A stretch of DNA of 10,752 bases from Haloarcula sp. (GCA_028275075.1 JAQCNK010000218.1:1-10752), one strand, 5' to 3'. Shown: positions 1 through 8,008, numbered from the stretch's first letter. Notes: generated by a model not told the origin, from the sequence alone. Program-made: numbers and translations.

Positions 1-480
1 CTGCTGACACACGCACTCGCTGGCTACAGCCTCGCTACCGTTGCGGTGTGGCTCACACCACTCTCCCGCCGACACGTCCCCTTTGTCGTCGCCGGCGCCG
101 TCCTGCCGGATATGGCGAAGGTGAACCTGCTGGTCGGCTCGCTCCGCTCAACGGTCATGGGAGTCGAGGTCGGCTGGCTCGCCCTCCAGACGCTGGGGGC
201 CGCACTGCTGGCAAGCGGTGTTATCACACTCGCGGTGACGCGGTCGGAGCGCCGACCCGTGCTGGCCTCGCTCGTCGGTGGCGTCGTCATCCACATCACG
301 CTCGACTACTTTGTCATCCGCGCTGGCGGGGTGTCACCACCATATCTCTACCCGTTCACGTGGGCTGAGTTGCCATCAGCGGGGCTCTATCTCAGTTCGG
401 ATATGTGGCCAGGTGCGGTGGCGCTCGTTGTCGCGTCAGTAGTGTGGGTGCTCGACCGTCGCCGTCGCCCAGCCCCGTAG
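1..480 (+). CDS. Membrane protein of the DUF457/YdjM-like 'metal-dependent hydrolase' type (5'-truncated)
   Basis: The frame is open from the first base of the window to a TAG at 478-480, so the start lies to the left; 159 residues are visible. The fragment is hydrophobic, with likely membrane segments near residues 8-20, 27-47, 56-80, 87-106 and 137-151, and ends in a basic tail (DRRRRPAP) that would sit in the cytoplasm. Three conserved-looking polar spots fit the DUF457/YdjM family: a THALAG motif near the visible start (His4), LPD at residues 35-37, and HITLD at 98-102, where His98 and Asp102 would be metal ligands in that family. Such proteins are usually annotated as inner-membrane putative metal-dependent hydrolases; their substrate is unknown. 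The gene ends 46 bases before proS on the same strand, but proS seems to have its own promoter. The family call rests on short motifs and topology, so it is moderate. Confidence 0.62.
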   Translation: MLTHALAGYSLATVAVWLTPLSRRHVPFVVAGAVLPDMAKVNLLVGSLRSTVMGVEVGWLALQTLGAALLASGVITLAVTRSERRPVLASLVGGVVIHITLDYFVIRAGGVSPPYLYPFTWAELPSAGLYLSSDMWPGAVALVVASVVWVLDRRRRPAP

Positions 481-496
481 CGCGCCCTTCGGGGAG

Positions 497-502
497 TTTA
501 TG
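497..502 (+). promoter_or_regulatory. TATA-like box of proS (leaderless type)
   Basis: TTTATG lies in an otherwise GC-rich 46-base gap, centred about 27 bases upstream of the ATG at 527. That is the spacing expected if transcription starts at or next to the start codon. It argues against the longer reading from ATG 500, which would start inside the TATA element itself. Confidence 0.5.
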
Positions 503-526
503 TGCGGCCTGGGCCACCCTCCGGTA

Positions 527-1981
527 ATGAGTAGCGAGCAGGAACTCGGTATCACTGAGAGCAAAGCGCATTCACCTGGCGAGTGGTACGCCGAGGTCGT
601 CCAGAAGGCGGGCCTCGCGGACTACGCCCCCATGGGCGGCTTTATTGTCACCAAACCGCGCGGCTACGCGGTCTGGGAGCGTATCCAGAACCACCTAGAT
701 GGCTGGTTCAAAGAGACCGGCGTCCAGAACAGTTACTTCCCGATGTTCATCCCCGAGAGCTTCCTCGAACGGGAGAAAGAGATCGTAGAAGGGTTCGACC
801 CTGAAGTGGCGTGGGTCACCCACGGTGGTCACGAGGAACTGGAAGAACGGCTCGCGGTCCGGCCCACCAGCGAGTCGATTATTGCACCCTTTATATCCGA
901 TTGGACCCGCTCGCATCGGGACCTCCCGCTCCGGCTGAACCAGTGGTGTTCGGTCGTCCGGTGGGAGGCCACTGAAACGAAGCCGTTCTTCCGCACCAAG
1001 GAGTTCCTCTGGCAGGAAGGGCACACGGCACACGCCGACGAGGACGGCGCGTGGGACGAGACGATGACCCGTCTCGAACAGTACAAGCGCCTCTACGAAG
1101 AGGTCATGGCGATGCCGGTGATGGAGGGACGCAAGCCCGAGCACGACAAGTTCCCCGGCGCCCACACGACCACGACAGTCGAGGCACTGATGCCCGACGG
1201 GAAATCGGTCCAGGGCGGGACATCCCACTACCTCGGCACGTCGTTCGCCGACGCGTTCGACATCACATACGCCGACGAAAACGGTGAGGACAACGTCGCC
1301 CACACCACCTCATGGGGGCTTTCCTGGCGGGCGATCGGCGCACTCATCATGACTCACTCCGACGATCAGGGGCTCGTGCTCCCGCCGGCTCTGGCGCCGA
1401 CGCAGGTCGTCATCGTCCCCATCTGGCAAGAAGACACCAAAGACGAGGTTCAGGCGTACGCCGCTGACCTCGCCGTCGAGTTGGAGGACGCGGGCGTTCG
1501 GGTCGAACTTGACGACCGCGACCACCGCAACCCCGGCTTCAAGTACAACGAACACGAGCTCAACGGCGTCCCCCTCCGCGTCGAAGTGGGACCGCACGAG
1601 GTCGAGGACGACGAGGCGACGCTGGTCCACCGCCCGGATGGTGAGAGCGAGACTGTCGATCGCCCGGAGATCGGCGATACCGTCTCGGACCATCTCGACA
1701 CCGTCCACGCCAAGCTCTACGCAAGCGCCGAGGAGACGCTGGAAGGCGAGATTCGCGAGGCCGAGAGCCGCGAGGAGATTCTCGGCACTATCGGTCAGCA
1801 CGGCGGCTACGTCAAGTGTGGCTGGTGTGGCGACGAGGACTGCGAGGACCCGATCAAGGAGGCTATCGCTGCGGAGATCGTGATGGTCCCGCTGGACCGC
1901 GACGCGGAACCGGTCCACGAAGACTGTGCCATCTGTGGCGAGTCGGCCGCGGAGACGGCGTACTTCGCGAAGAGTTACTGA
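527..1981 (+). CDS. proS: Prolyl-tRNA synthetase, archaeal/eukaryotic type
   Basis: This class II aminoacyl-tRNA synthetase charges tRNA-Pro with proline in the cytoplasm (EC 6.1.1.15). The 484-residue product matches the usual length of the archaeal type, which lacks the bacterial editing insertion. In order: an N-terminal ELGIT..SPGEWY segment; RPTSES at 112-117; motif 2 at about 145-169 (VRWEATETKPFFRTKEFLWQEG), very typical of archaeal/eukaryotic ProRS; motif 3 around 263-290 (GLSWRAIG...GLVLPPALAP); an anticodon-binding domain from about 293 to 400; and a C-terminal zinc-binding domain with Cys431-x2-Cys434 and Cys467-x2-Cys470 that ends in Tyr484, as is usual in this subfamily. I chose ATG 527 (MSSEQELGIT) over an in-frame ATG at 500: the extra nine residues do not look like family sequence and a TATA-like box overlaps position 500. 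No neighbouring gene shares its function. Confidence 0.97.
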   Translation: MSSEQELGITESKAHSPGEWYAEVVQKAGLADYAPMGGFIVTKPRGYAVWERIQNHLDGWFKETGVQNSYFPMFIPESFLEREKEIVEGFDPEVAWVTHGGHEELEERLAVRPTSESIIAPFISDWTRSHRDLPLRLNQWCSVVRWEATETKPFFRTKEFLWQEGHTAHADEDGAWDETMTRLEQYKRLYEEVMAMPVMEGRKPEHDKFPGAHTTTTVEALMPDGKSVQGGTSHYLGTSFADAFDITYADENGEDNVAHTTSWGLSWRAIGALIMTHSDDQGLVLPPALAPTQVVIVPIWQEDTKDEVQAYAADLAVELEDAGVRVELDDRDHRNPGFKYNEHELNGVPLRVEVGPHEVEDDEATLVHRPDGESETVDRPEIGDTVSDHLDTVHAKLYASAEETLEGEIREAESREEILGTIGQHGGYVKCGWCGDEDCEDPIKEAIAAEIVMVPLDRDAEPVHEDCAICGESAAETAYFAKSY

Positions 1982-2705
1982 TACGACTCGCGTAGGTTCT
2001 TGCCGGTATTGCCGTCCTACAGATCAGACGACCACCACAGCAGTCTGTATGAGTACTGCTCGCATGAGTTGGAACTCGCCCTCACTGATAGACAGATATC
2101 GGTGGCGGCAACGTCGTCCAACCGCGGTCTGAGACTACGACTGGATATCATCCCACGCGTCGTCGAGTACTGTGGTGACTGCATCGTCATCGAACGGATT
2201 GCCGTCACGGGGTACCGGACCAGTGTCTTCGCTCGCTTCATGTGTGCATGATATATGACTGCTTACCATGACCGTGCCCTAACCCTTCACGGCTATACCA
2301 CATAATCTTTCGTATTGCATTGGCGGTAGGCATCGGTTCCGGCAAATTCAGCTATACGGGTTACTGTGGTGACGTTCCACACGTACAGAGTACAACTAAC
2401 CGTATGAAAGGGTACATGGGGCCGAGGAGCGTGTGACTTTCTCCGCGCCCCACGCACACCTCTCTATTCCCCACAAATAAATTGGCGTCAGACTTGAGGC
2501 AGACAACCGGCAGACAGCGGCCCTTTTCAGTTCTGTGAATGACAGATGGAATTCGTGGCGAACTGGTCGCAACTGAACCAATGCCCCCGTCCGCCGTTGT
2601 GCGCCGGGCCCTGTCGCTGCGCGCAGCACCATCCAGGACACAATCGGCACTGCCGCTCGCGGCGGTAACAACAAGCTTATTGAGACCTCTATGTTACTGA
2701 AGAGC
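1982..2705. other. Gene-poor intergenic stretch of about 720 bases
   Basis: I find no convincing gene here. Open frames on both strands (for example 2000-2251 on + and 2017-2241 on -) lack the Asp/Glu richness of the neighbouring proteins and match no family I recognise. The part around 2240-2410 is clearly more AT-rich than the flanking genes. It holds TATA-like patches (GATATATG near 2250, AAATAAATT near 2475), a 12-base direct repeat TACTGTGGTGAC at 2168-2179 and 2362-2373, and a short palindrome GAGTT-GG-AACTC at 2066-2077. No tRNA, rRNA or box C/D RNA pattern was seen. It could be a decayed gene, an unrecognised non-coding RNA, or plain spacer. Confidence 0.6.
2675..2681 (+). promoter_or_regulatory. 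TATA-like box of the CBS-domain gene
   Basis: GCTTATT is centred about 28 bases upstream of the ATG at 2706, the spacing for a leaderless transcript. The in-frame ATG at 2691 would be only about 13 bases from it, too close for a transcript starting upstream of that codon. This supports 2706 as the start. Confidence 0.45.
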
Positions 2706-3122
2706 ATGGACGATATATTTGTTGGCAGCCTGATGACATCACCCGTGACGACCGTCCGGGCCGAAACTCCGGCGAAGGAAGCAGCTGCACAAATGATCGA
2801 TGAGGGAATCAGCTCTGTCGTGGTCGTGGATGACGACGACCAGTTGGTGGGTATTCTCACCTCCACTGACTTCGTCGCTATCGCGGCCGCCCCCGAGTCC
2901 GCAGCCTCCTTTTCGGTAGCCGACCACATGACGAGCGACGTGGTCACCACCACGGCAGGCGCGTCCATCGAGGACGTCGCGGACCTGCTAATCGGCCACG
3001 GTATCCACCACGTGCCCGTCGTCGACGATGCGGAGGGCGTCGTGGGAATGGTGACGACGACTGACCTGACAGCGTATCTCGCGGGGGCTGTGGATGCCGA
3101 GTCCGCCCGCGCGTGGACCTGA
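2706..3122 (+). CDS. Stand-alone protein with two CBS domains
   Basis: The 138-residue protein is almost entirely a pair of CBS domains (a Bateman module): CBS1 at about 5-60 and CBS2 at about 74-127. Each has the usual ending in which a Thr/Ser-Asp contacts a ligand ribose: GILTSTD at 49-55 and GMVTTTD at 114-120. Family knowledge: CBS pairs bind adenine nucleotides (AMP, ATP, SAM) and act as sensors of energy state, usually controlling a partner protein. No partner domain is fused here, so its target is unknown. The first residues MDDIFVG resemble the start commonly seen in haloarchaeal CBS proteins. With the TATA-like box 28 bases upstream, this favours ATG 2706 over the in-frame ATG at 2691. 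gltB follows 181 bases downstream on the same strand but appears to have its own promoter region, so a functional link to nitrogen metabolism is only conjecture. Confidence 0.9.
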   Translation: MDDIFVGSLMTSPVTTVRAETPAKEAAAQMIDEGISSVVVVDDDDQLVGILTSTDFVAIAAAPESAASFSVADHMTSDVVTTTAGASIEDVADLLIGHGIHHVPVVDDAEGVVGMVTTTDLTAYLAGAVDAESARAWT

Positions 3123-3216
3123 AAAGACCGCTTTCCGCCTTGAATCTCTATGAACACAGCCAGCGTCAGCCGCGGCCGAACCCGACAATCGCGGTACAGC
3201 ACGCTCGGTTACGGAC

Positions 3217-3225
3217 AATATATAT
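3217..3225 (+). promoter_or_regulatory. Strong TATA box upstream of gltB (distal promoter)
   Basis: AATATATAT is the best TATA-like sequence in the window. It predicts a transcript start near 3245-3250, which would leave a 5' leader of about 55-60 bases before the gltB ATG at 3304. A run of seven G (3234-3240) lies between the box and the predicted start. Confidence 0.55.
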
Positions 3226-3247
3226 GCCCTAATGGGGGGGTTAGGAA

Positions 3248-3291
3248 CACTAGTGCCTTGATGAACATCCTCTTATGGGAGTCTGCACTAG
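3248..3291 (+). promoter_or_regulatory. CACTAG repeat pair in the gltB leader (possible operator or leader element)
   Basis: The perfect palindrome CACTAGTG lies at 3248-3255, right at the predicted start from the distal TATA box. A near-copy, GCACTAGGTGC, lies at 3285-3295, just before the gltB start. Both contain CACTAG, 38 bases apart. A weaker TATA-like CTTATG (3272-3277) sits between them, about 29 bases upstream of ATG 3304, and could serve a second, leaderless promoter. A 16-codon open frame (ATG 3261, TGA 3309-3311) overlaps the gltB start by 8 bases. Operator function is inferred only from symmetry and position. Confidence 0.3.
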
Positions 3292-3303
3292 GTGCGCGCA
3301 CAC

Positions 3304-6300
3304 ATGGTTGAGCGACACATCAGTGACCAGTCTGCGGGCAAGGTCGGGCTCGCAGACCCGTCTGAAGACCGGTCGAACTGCGGCGTCGGGGTCGTGATGG
3401 ACCTCGACGGTGAGAGCGACCACGGCACTGTCTCCGACGGGCTCGAACTCCTGGCGAACCTCGAACACCGCGGGACGACTGGTGCCGAGGAAGGTACCGG
3501 CGACGGTGCGGGTATCATGCTCCAGATCCCCCACGAGTTTTTTGCCGAGGAAATCGACGCCGATCTCCCCGACCCGGGAGCGTACGCGGTCGGCACCCTC
3601 TTTCTACCGAGCGACGACGAGACCACAGCGGACCTGAAAGCCCTCGTCGAGACCGAACTAGCCGGCGAAGGGCTTGAGGTGCTGGGCTGGCGCACTGTTC
3701 CGACGGACAACAGCGACTTGGGGGCAACGGCGCTGGAATCGGAGCCGGAGATCGCCCAGTTCGTCGTCACCGCCGAGGACGGCGCGACCGGCGAGGAACT
3801 CGACAATCAGCTCTACGTGGGTCGGCGGGTCCTCGAAAACACCGTCGAAGAGGAACAACCGCCCGGCCAGGACCGCTTCTATGTCGTCTCACTCGCCTCC
3901 GACGTAATCGTCTACAAAGGCTTGCTGAAAGCCGAACAGCTCGCCGACTACTATCCCGACCTCTCCGACGAGCGCTTCACGTCGACATTTGCGATGGTCC
4001 ACGCCCGCTTCTCGACGAACACGCTGGGTGCCTGGCATCTCGCACACCCGTACCGGCGGATTATCCACAACGGGGAGTTCAACACCATTCAGGGCAACAT
4101 CAACTGGATGCGCGCCCGCGAGACCGATATCGCGAGCGAGCGCTTCGGCGATGACAGCGAGGAGCAACGCTCCTCGGGCCGTGCGAGCGGGCAAAGCCCG
4201 CGAACAGACATCGAACGGATCAAACCCATCATCGACGACCCATCCCAGTCCGACACCGCCAGCGTCGACAACGCGCTGGAACTCCTTCTTCAAGGGGGCC
4301 GTGATCTCCCCCACGCCCTGCGGATGCTCATCCCGGAGGCTTGGCGCGGCGAGATGAACAACGTCTCCGGCGACCGGCGCGATTTCTATGACTACCACGC
4401 CTCACTCGTCGAACCGTGGGACGGACCGGCCCTCGTAGCGGCAACCGACGGCGAGCGCATCGGTGCGGTGCTTGACCGCAACGGCCTGCGCCCGTGCCGA
4501 TACGAGATTCTCAAGAACAACACGCTCGTGATGTCCTCCGAGGCCGGCGCTCTAGAGAACGATCCAAGCGACATCGCCGAACGCGGCCGACTCCAGCCAG
4601 GCCAGTGTTTCCTGGCCGACCCCGAGGAGGGGCGGGTCATCCCAGACGCCGAAGTGTTCGACTCTATCACCGACGAAAAGTACGGTGACTGGGTCGCTGA
4701 GGAACAGGTTGATATCGACGATATAGCTCCGCGTGAGGACAACACGCCAAAAGAGAGCGCCGGTGGCCTCCGAAGCCAGCAGGCGATGTACGGCTACACC
4801 TACGATGAAGTCGACCACCTCATCGAGCCGATGGCCGAGAAGGGGAAAGACCCCGTCGGCTCGATGGGTGATGACACGCCTCTGTCGGTGCTGTCGCAGT
4901 TCAACCGGCCGCTATTTACCTACTTCAAGCAGCTGTTCGCACAGGTGACGAACCCGCCGCTGGATTATATCCGTGAGGAGTTGGTCACCTCGCTGGAGTC
5001 GCGGATAGGCCACCAGCGCAACCTGCTCGACGAGAGCCAGGCACACGCCCGCCAGCTCGTGCTCGATTCACCGATCCTCACCGATGAGGAGACCGAGTCG
5101 ATCAAAGAACTCGACGAGAACGGCATGTCGACGACGGTCATCGATATTACCTACGAGCGTGGCACCGACCTGCGCCAGGCCGTCGAGGACATCCGTAGCG
5201 AGGCCGACGCTGCGGCCAAAGAACACGACATCATCGTCTTGTCAGACCGCACTGCGGGCGAGGACCGTGTTCCCATCCCCTCGCTGCTCGCGGTCGGTGG
5301 TATCCACCACCACCTCGTGCGCAACGGACTTCGAAACCACGTCGGGATCGTCTTGGAGTCGGGCGATCCGCGTGCGGTGCACCACTTCGCGACGCTCATC
5401 GGCTACGGCGCGGGCGCGGTCAACCCCTACCTCTCCTACCAGACCATCGAGGACCTCGTCGCTGGCCCTGACGGCGCGGAGTTGGCCGACGCTATCGACG
5501 CCTACATCACGGCCGTTGAAGACGGCCTGCTGAAGACGATGGCCAAGATGGGTATCTCCACCGTTGAGTCATATCAGGGTGCCCAGATATTCGAGGCCGT
5601 CGGGCTTTCTTCGGACTTCATCGCGGAGTATTTCGAGGGGACAACCTGTCGGACCGAAGGTATCGGCCTCGACGATATCGAGGAGGACCTCCTCCAGCGC
5701 CACGACGTGGCCTGGAGCGAGGAGGAACCGGATATCCCCAGACAGGGTGAGTACGAGTTCCGCTCGAACGGCATCCATCACCAGTGGAACCCCGACACCG
5801 TCGGCAAGGTTCAGCAGGCAGTACGGATGGGCGACTACTCCACCTACAAGGAGTTCGCCGAACTCATCAACGACCAGAACGAGCAGCTCCAGACACTACG
5901 GGGGCTCCTCGAATTCGACTCGGACCGCGACCCCGTCGATATCGACGATGTCGAACCCATCGAAGAGATAGTCGACCGCTTCGAGACTGCTGCGATGTCT
6001 CTGGGTTCGCTTTCCCCGGAGATGCACGAGAACAACGCCATCGCGATGAACCGGCTGGGCGCCAATGCCAACACCGGAGAGGGCGGCGAACCCCCGGAAC
6101 GGTTTGGCACCGAGAAAGAGTGCACGACAAAGCAGGTCGCTTCCGGTCGCTTCGGCGTCACCTCTAATTACCTCTCTGAGGCAGAGGAGATACAGATCAA
6201 GATGGCCCAGGGCTCAAAGCCCGGCGAAGGTGGCCACCTGCCCGGCAAGAAGGTCAACGAGATGATCGCCCACGTCCGCTATGCGACCCCCGGTGTGGGG

Positions 6301-7908
6301 CTCATCTCGCCGCCACCGCTGCACGACATTTACTCCATCGAGGACCTCAAGCAGCTTATCCACGACCTCAAGGCCGCGAGCCCGGACGCTGACATCAACG
6401 TCAAGCTGGTCGCCGAGGACGGTATCGGTACTGTTGCGGCCGGCGTCGCCAAGGCCAACGCCGACGTGGTCCACATCTCGGGCCACGACGGTGGGACCGG
6501 CGCCTCGCCAAAGACCTCAATCAAGAACGCTGGACTCCCCTGGGAGCTCGGCGTCGCGGAGGCGAACCAGATGCTCCGTGCCACGGGGCTGCGCTCGCGT
6601 ATCGAGATCCATGCCGACGGTGGCATGAAAACCGGCCGCGACGTGGCCGTCGCCGCCCTGCTCGGCGCGGAGGGGTACGCCTTCGGGACCGCGTCGCTGG
6701 TCACCTCGGGCTGTGTGATGGCTCGGCAGTGTCACGAGAACACCTGCCCGGTCGGCGTTGCAACCCAGAACGAGAACCTCCGCAGCCGATTCCCAGGCGA
6801 ACCAGAACACGTCATCAACTACATGACGTTCGTTGCCCAGGAGTTGCGCGAGATCATGGCCGAACTCGGCTTCGAATCGGTCGATGAGATGATCGGCCGC
6901 GCCAGCGTGCTCTCCCAGCGTGACGATGTCACACAGCCAAAGGCCAAGAAGCTCGACCTCTCGTCAGTCATCGCCGAACCCGCGGGCGACGACGGCCGAT
7001 ATAAGCAGCGAGAGCAGGACCACGATGTCGACGAACAACTCGACTGGGAGCTCATCGACGCTGCCGAGGCTGCCATCGAGGACGGCGAGCCCGTCGCTAT
7101 CGACACCGAAATAAACAATATCCACCGCGCGGTCGGAGCGACACTGTCGAACCGCATCTGCCAGGAACACGGTGGCGACGGCCTGCCAGACGACACCATC
7201 CGGGTGGACCTCGGCGGTACTGCCGGCCAGTCGTTCGGCGCGTTCCTCACACAGGGCGTAACGATGGAACTGACCGGCACCGGCAACGACTACGTCGGCA
7301 AGGGGCTCTCGGGCGGGAAGCTCATCATTAACACGCCCGCGGAGGCGACCTACGACGCCGCCGACAACATCGTTATTGGCAACGTCGCGCTGTACGGTGC
7401 GACCCAAGGCGAGGCCTACGTCAACGGCCAGGCCGGTGAGCGATTCGCGGTGCGTAACTCCGGTGTCAAGGGCGTCGTTGAGGGCGTCGGCGACCACGGC
7501 TGTGAGTATATGACCGGCGGCGCAATCGTCGTACTGGGCGAGACGGGCAAGAACTTTGCGGCCGGGATGTCCGGCGGCGTCGCCTACGTCTACGACCCCG
7601 ATGGCACGTTTGCCGAACAGGCGAACACGGGAATGGCCTCTATCCGCGACAGCCTCGAAGCCAAGGACCGCGGGATGATCACCCGTCTCGTCGAGAACCA
7701 CGCCGCTTACACCGGCTCCGAGAAGGCGGCCGAACTCCTAGAGGAGTGGGACGAAGCGCTGTCGGAGTTCACGATGGTGATGCCCGACGCCTACGCCGAG
7801 GTCATCAGCGACCGCGAACGCGACGACGTGCGCAACGAACCGCCCGCGGCGGCCACGCCGACAGCTGACGCCACCGAGGCGGACTTCGCGGCCTCTTCGG
7901 ACGACTGA
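3304..7908 (+). CDS. gltB: Glutamate synthase, large (alpha) subunit type
   Basis: GltB takes the amide of glutamine and 2-oxoglutarate to give two glutamates and works with glutamine synthetase in ammonia assimilation. The 1534-residue length is normal. Domains: glutaminase (class II amidotransferase, about 26-450) with nucleophile Cys26 in SNCGVG, implying removal of a 25-residue propeptide; a central linker domain (about 490-800; TNPPLDYIREEL); the FMN-binding synthase domain (about 890-1230; NTGEGGEPPERF); [3Fe-4S] ligands Cys1137-x5-Cys1143-x4-Cys1148; and a C-terminal glycine-rich GXGXG helix domain (about 1300-1490) before an Ala/Asp-rich tail. ATG 3304 is preferred over the in-frame GTG at 3292. 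No gltD lies beside it, so the electron donor may be ferredoxin or a subunit encoded elsewhere; the sequence here does not decide. Residues about 285-302 are an odd insertion encoded by paired hairpins. egsA follows after 112 bases on the same strand. Confidence 0.96.
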   Translation: MVERHISDQSAGKVGLADPSEDRSNCGVGVVMDLDGESDHGTVSDGLELLANLEHRGTTGAEEGTGDGAGIMLQIPHEFFAEEIDADLPDPGAYAVGTLFLPSDDETTADLKALVETELAGEGLEVLGWRTVPTDNSDLGATALESEPEIAQFVVTAEDGATGEELDNQLYVGRRVLENTVEEEQPPGQDRFYVVSLASDVIVYKGLLKAEQLADYYPDLSDERFTSTFAMVHARFSTNTLGAWHLAHPYRRIIHNGEFNTIQGNINWMRARETDIASERFGDDSEEQRSSGRASGQSPRTDIERIKPIIDDPSQSDTASVDNALELLLQGGRDLPHALRMLIPEAWRGEMNNVSGDRRDFYDYHASLVEPWDGPALVAATDGERIGAVLDRNGLRPCRYEILKNNTLVMSSEAGALENDPSDIAERGRLQPGQCFLADPEEGRVIPDAEVFDSITDEKYGDWVAEEQVDIDDIAPREDNTPKESAGGLRSQQAMYGYTYDEVDHLIEPMAEKGKDPVGSMGDDTPLSVLSQFNRPLFTYFKQLFAQVTNPPLDYIREELVTSLESRIGHQRNLLDESQAHARQLVLDSPILTDEETESIKELDENGMSTTVIDITYERGTDLRQAVEDIRSEADAAAKEHDIIVLSDRTAGEDRVPIPSLLAVGGIHHHLVRNGLRNHVGIVLESGDPRAVHHFATLIGYGAGAVNPYLSYQTIEDLVAGPDGAELADAIDAYITAVEDGLLKTMAKMGISTVESYQGAQIFEAVGLSSDFIAEYFEGTTCRTEGIGLDDIEEDLLQRHDVAWSEEEPDIPRQGEYEFRSNGIHHQWNPDTVGKVQQAVRMGDYSTYKEFAELINDQNEQLQTLRGLLEFDSDRDPVDIDDVEPIEEIVDRFETAAMSLGSLSPEMHENNAIAMNRLGANANTGEGGEPPERFGTEKECTTKQVASGRFGVTSNYLSEAEEIQIKMAQGSKPGEGGHLPGKKVNEMIAHVRYATPGVGLISPPPLHDIYSIEDLKQLIHDLKAASPDADINVKLVAEDGIGTVAAGVAKANADVVHISGHDGGTGASPKTSIKNAGLPWELGVAEANQMLRATGLRSRIEIHADGGMKTGRDVAVAALLGAEGYAFGTASLVTSGCVMARQCHENTCPVGVATQNENLRSRFPGEPEHVINYMTFVAQELREIMAELGFESVDEMIGRASVLSQRDDVTQPKAKKLDLSSVIAEPAGDDGRYKQREQDHDVDEQLDWELIDAAEAAIEDGEPVAIDTEINNIHRAVGATLSNRICQEHGGDGLPDDTIRVDLGGTAGQSFGAFLTQGVTMELTGTGNDYVGKGLSGGKLIINTPAEATYDAADNIVIGNVALYGATQGEAYVNGQAGERFAVRNSGVKGVVEGVGDHGCEYMTGGAIVVLGETGKNFAAGMSGGVAYVYDPDGTFAEQANTGMASIRDSLEAKDRGMITRLVENHAAYTGSEKAAELLEEWDEALSEFTMVMPDAYAEVISDRERDDVRNEPPAAATPTADATEADFAASSDD
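4154..4207 (+). repeat. In-frame palindromic insertion within gltB
   Basis: Two perfect hairpins stand in tandem: CGAGGAGC-AAC-GCTCCTCG at 4158-4176 and GCGGGC-AAA-GCCCGC at 4187-4201. They encode a Ser/Arg/Gln/Gly-rich stretch (SEEQRSSGRASGQSPRT) between FGDD and DIERIKPI in the glutaminase domain. The codons CAA, CGA and ACA appear here although the rest of the gene mostly uses CAG, CGC/CGT and ACC. A GAC codon at each edge (4153-4155 and 4207-4209) is 54 bases apart, which fits an 18-codon in-frame gain. From memory, relatives run straight from the acidic patch into IERIKPI; I could not align them here. Confidence 0.6.
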
Positions 7909-7926
7909 CTGGCTCGGCACTGTCGG

Positions 7927-7953
7927 CGGCAACTTCCCGCCGCGGGGTTGCCG
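7927..7953 (+). repeat. GC-rich hairpin downstream of gltB
   Basis: CGGCAAC (7927-7933) pairs with GTTGCCG (7947-7953). Inside, CCCG (7936-7939) pairs with CGGG (7943-7946) around a three-base loop, with only two unpaired T between the stems. It begins 19 bases after the gltB stop. It could protect the gltB mRNA 3' end or separate gltB from egsA. The only nearby T-run is TTTT at 7992-7995, so a terminator role is uncertain. Confidence 0.5.
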
Positions 7954-8008
7954 GCCGCTCTCGCCGTTCGCACCCGTTCGAGGACAAACCGTTTTCCCAT
8001 CACGGCGA

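Noticed and set aside
2000..2251. 83-codon plus-strand open frame downstream of proS
   Set aside because: There is no recognisable motif, no acidic bias, no TATA box at the leaderless distance and no Shine-Dalgarno site. I cannot exclude a short novel gene but cannot support one.
2539..2703. 54-codon plus-strand open frame (MTDGIRGELVATEP...) upstream of the CBS gene
   Set aside because: It starts plausibly but turns into a low-information Ala/Leu/Arg tract. It has no promoter at the right distance and overlaps the CBS promoter.
2396..3202. Long minus-strand open frame (268 codons) opposite the CBS gene
   Set aside because: It is the antisense shadow of a GC-rich gene: its product is Ser/Thr/Ala-rich, lacks the acidic bias of haloarchaeal proteins and shows no known motif, while the plus-strand CBS domains are unambiguous.
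3225..3240. ATG immediately after the TATA box, with a run of seven G
   Set aside because: The frame ATG-CCC-TAA closes after two codons and lies upstream of the predicted transcript start, so it has no coding meaning. The G-run alone does not form a G-quadruplex motif.
6964..7701. Minus-strand open frame of 245 codons opposite the end of gltB
   Set aside because: It mirrors the codon structure of gltB, whose GXGXG domain is clearly coding on the plus strand; long antisense frames are common in GC-rich haloarchaeal genes.
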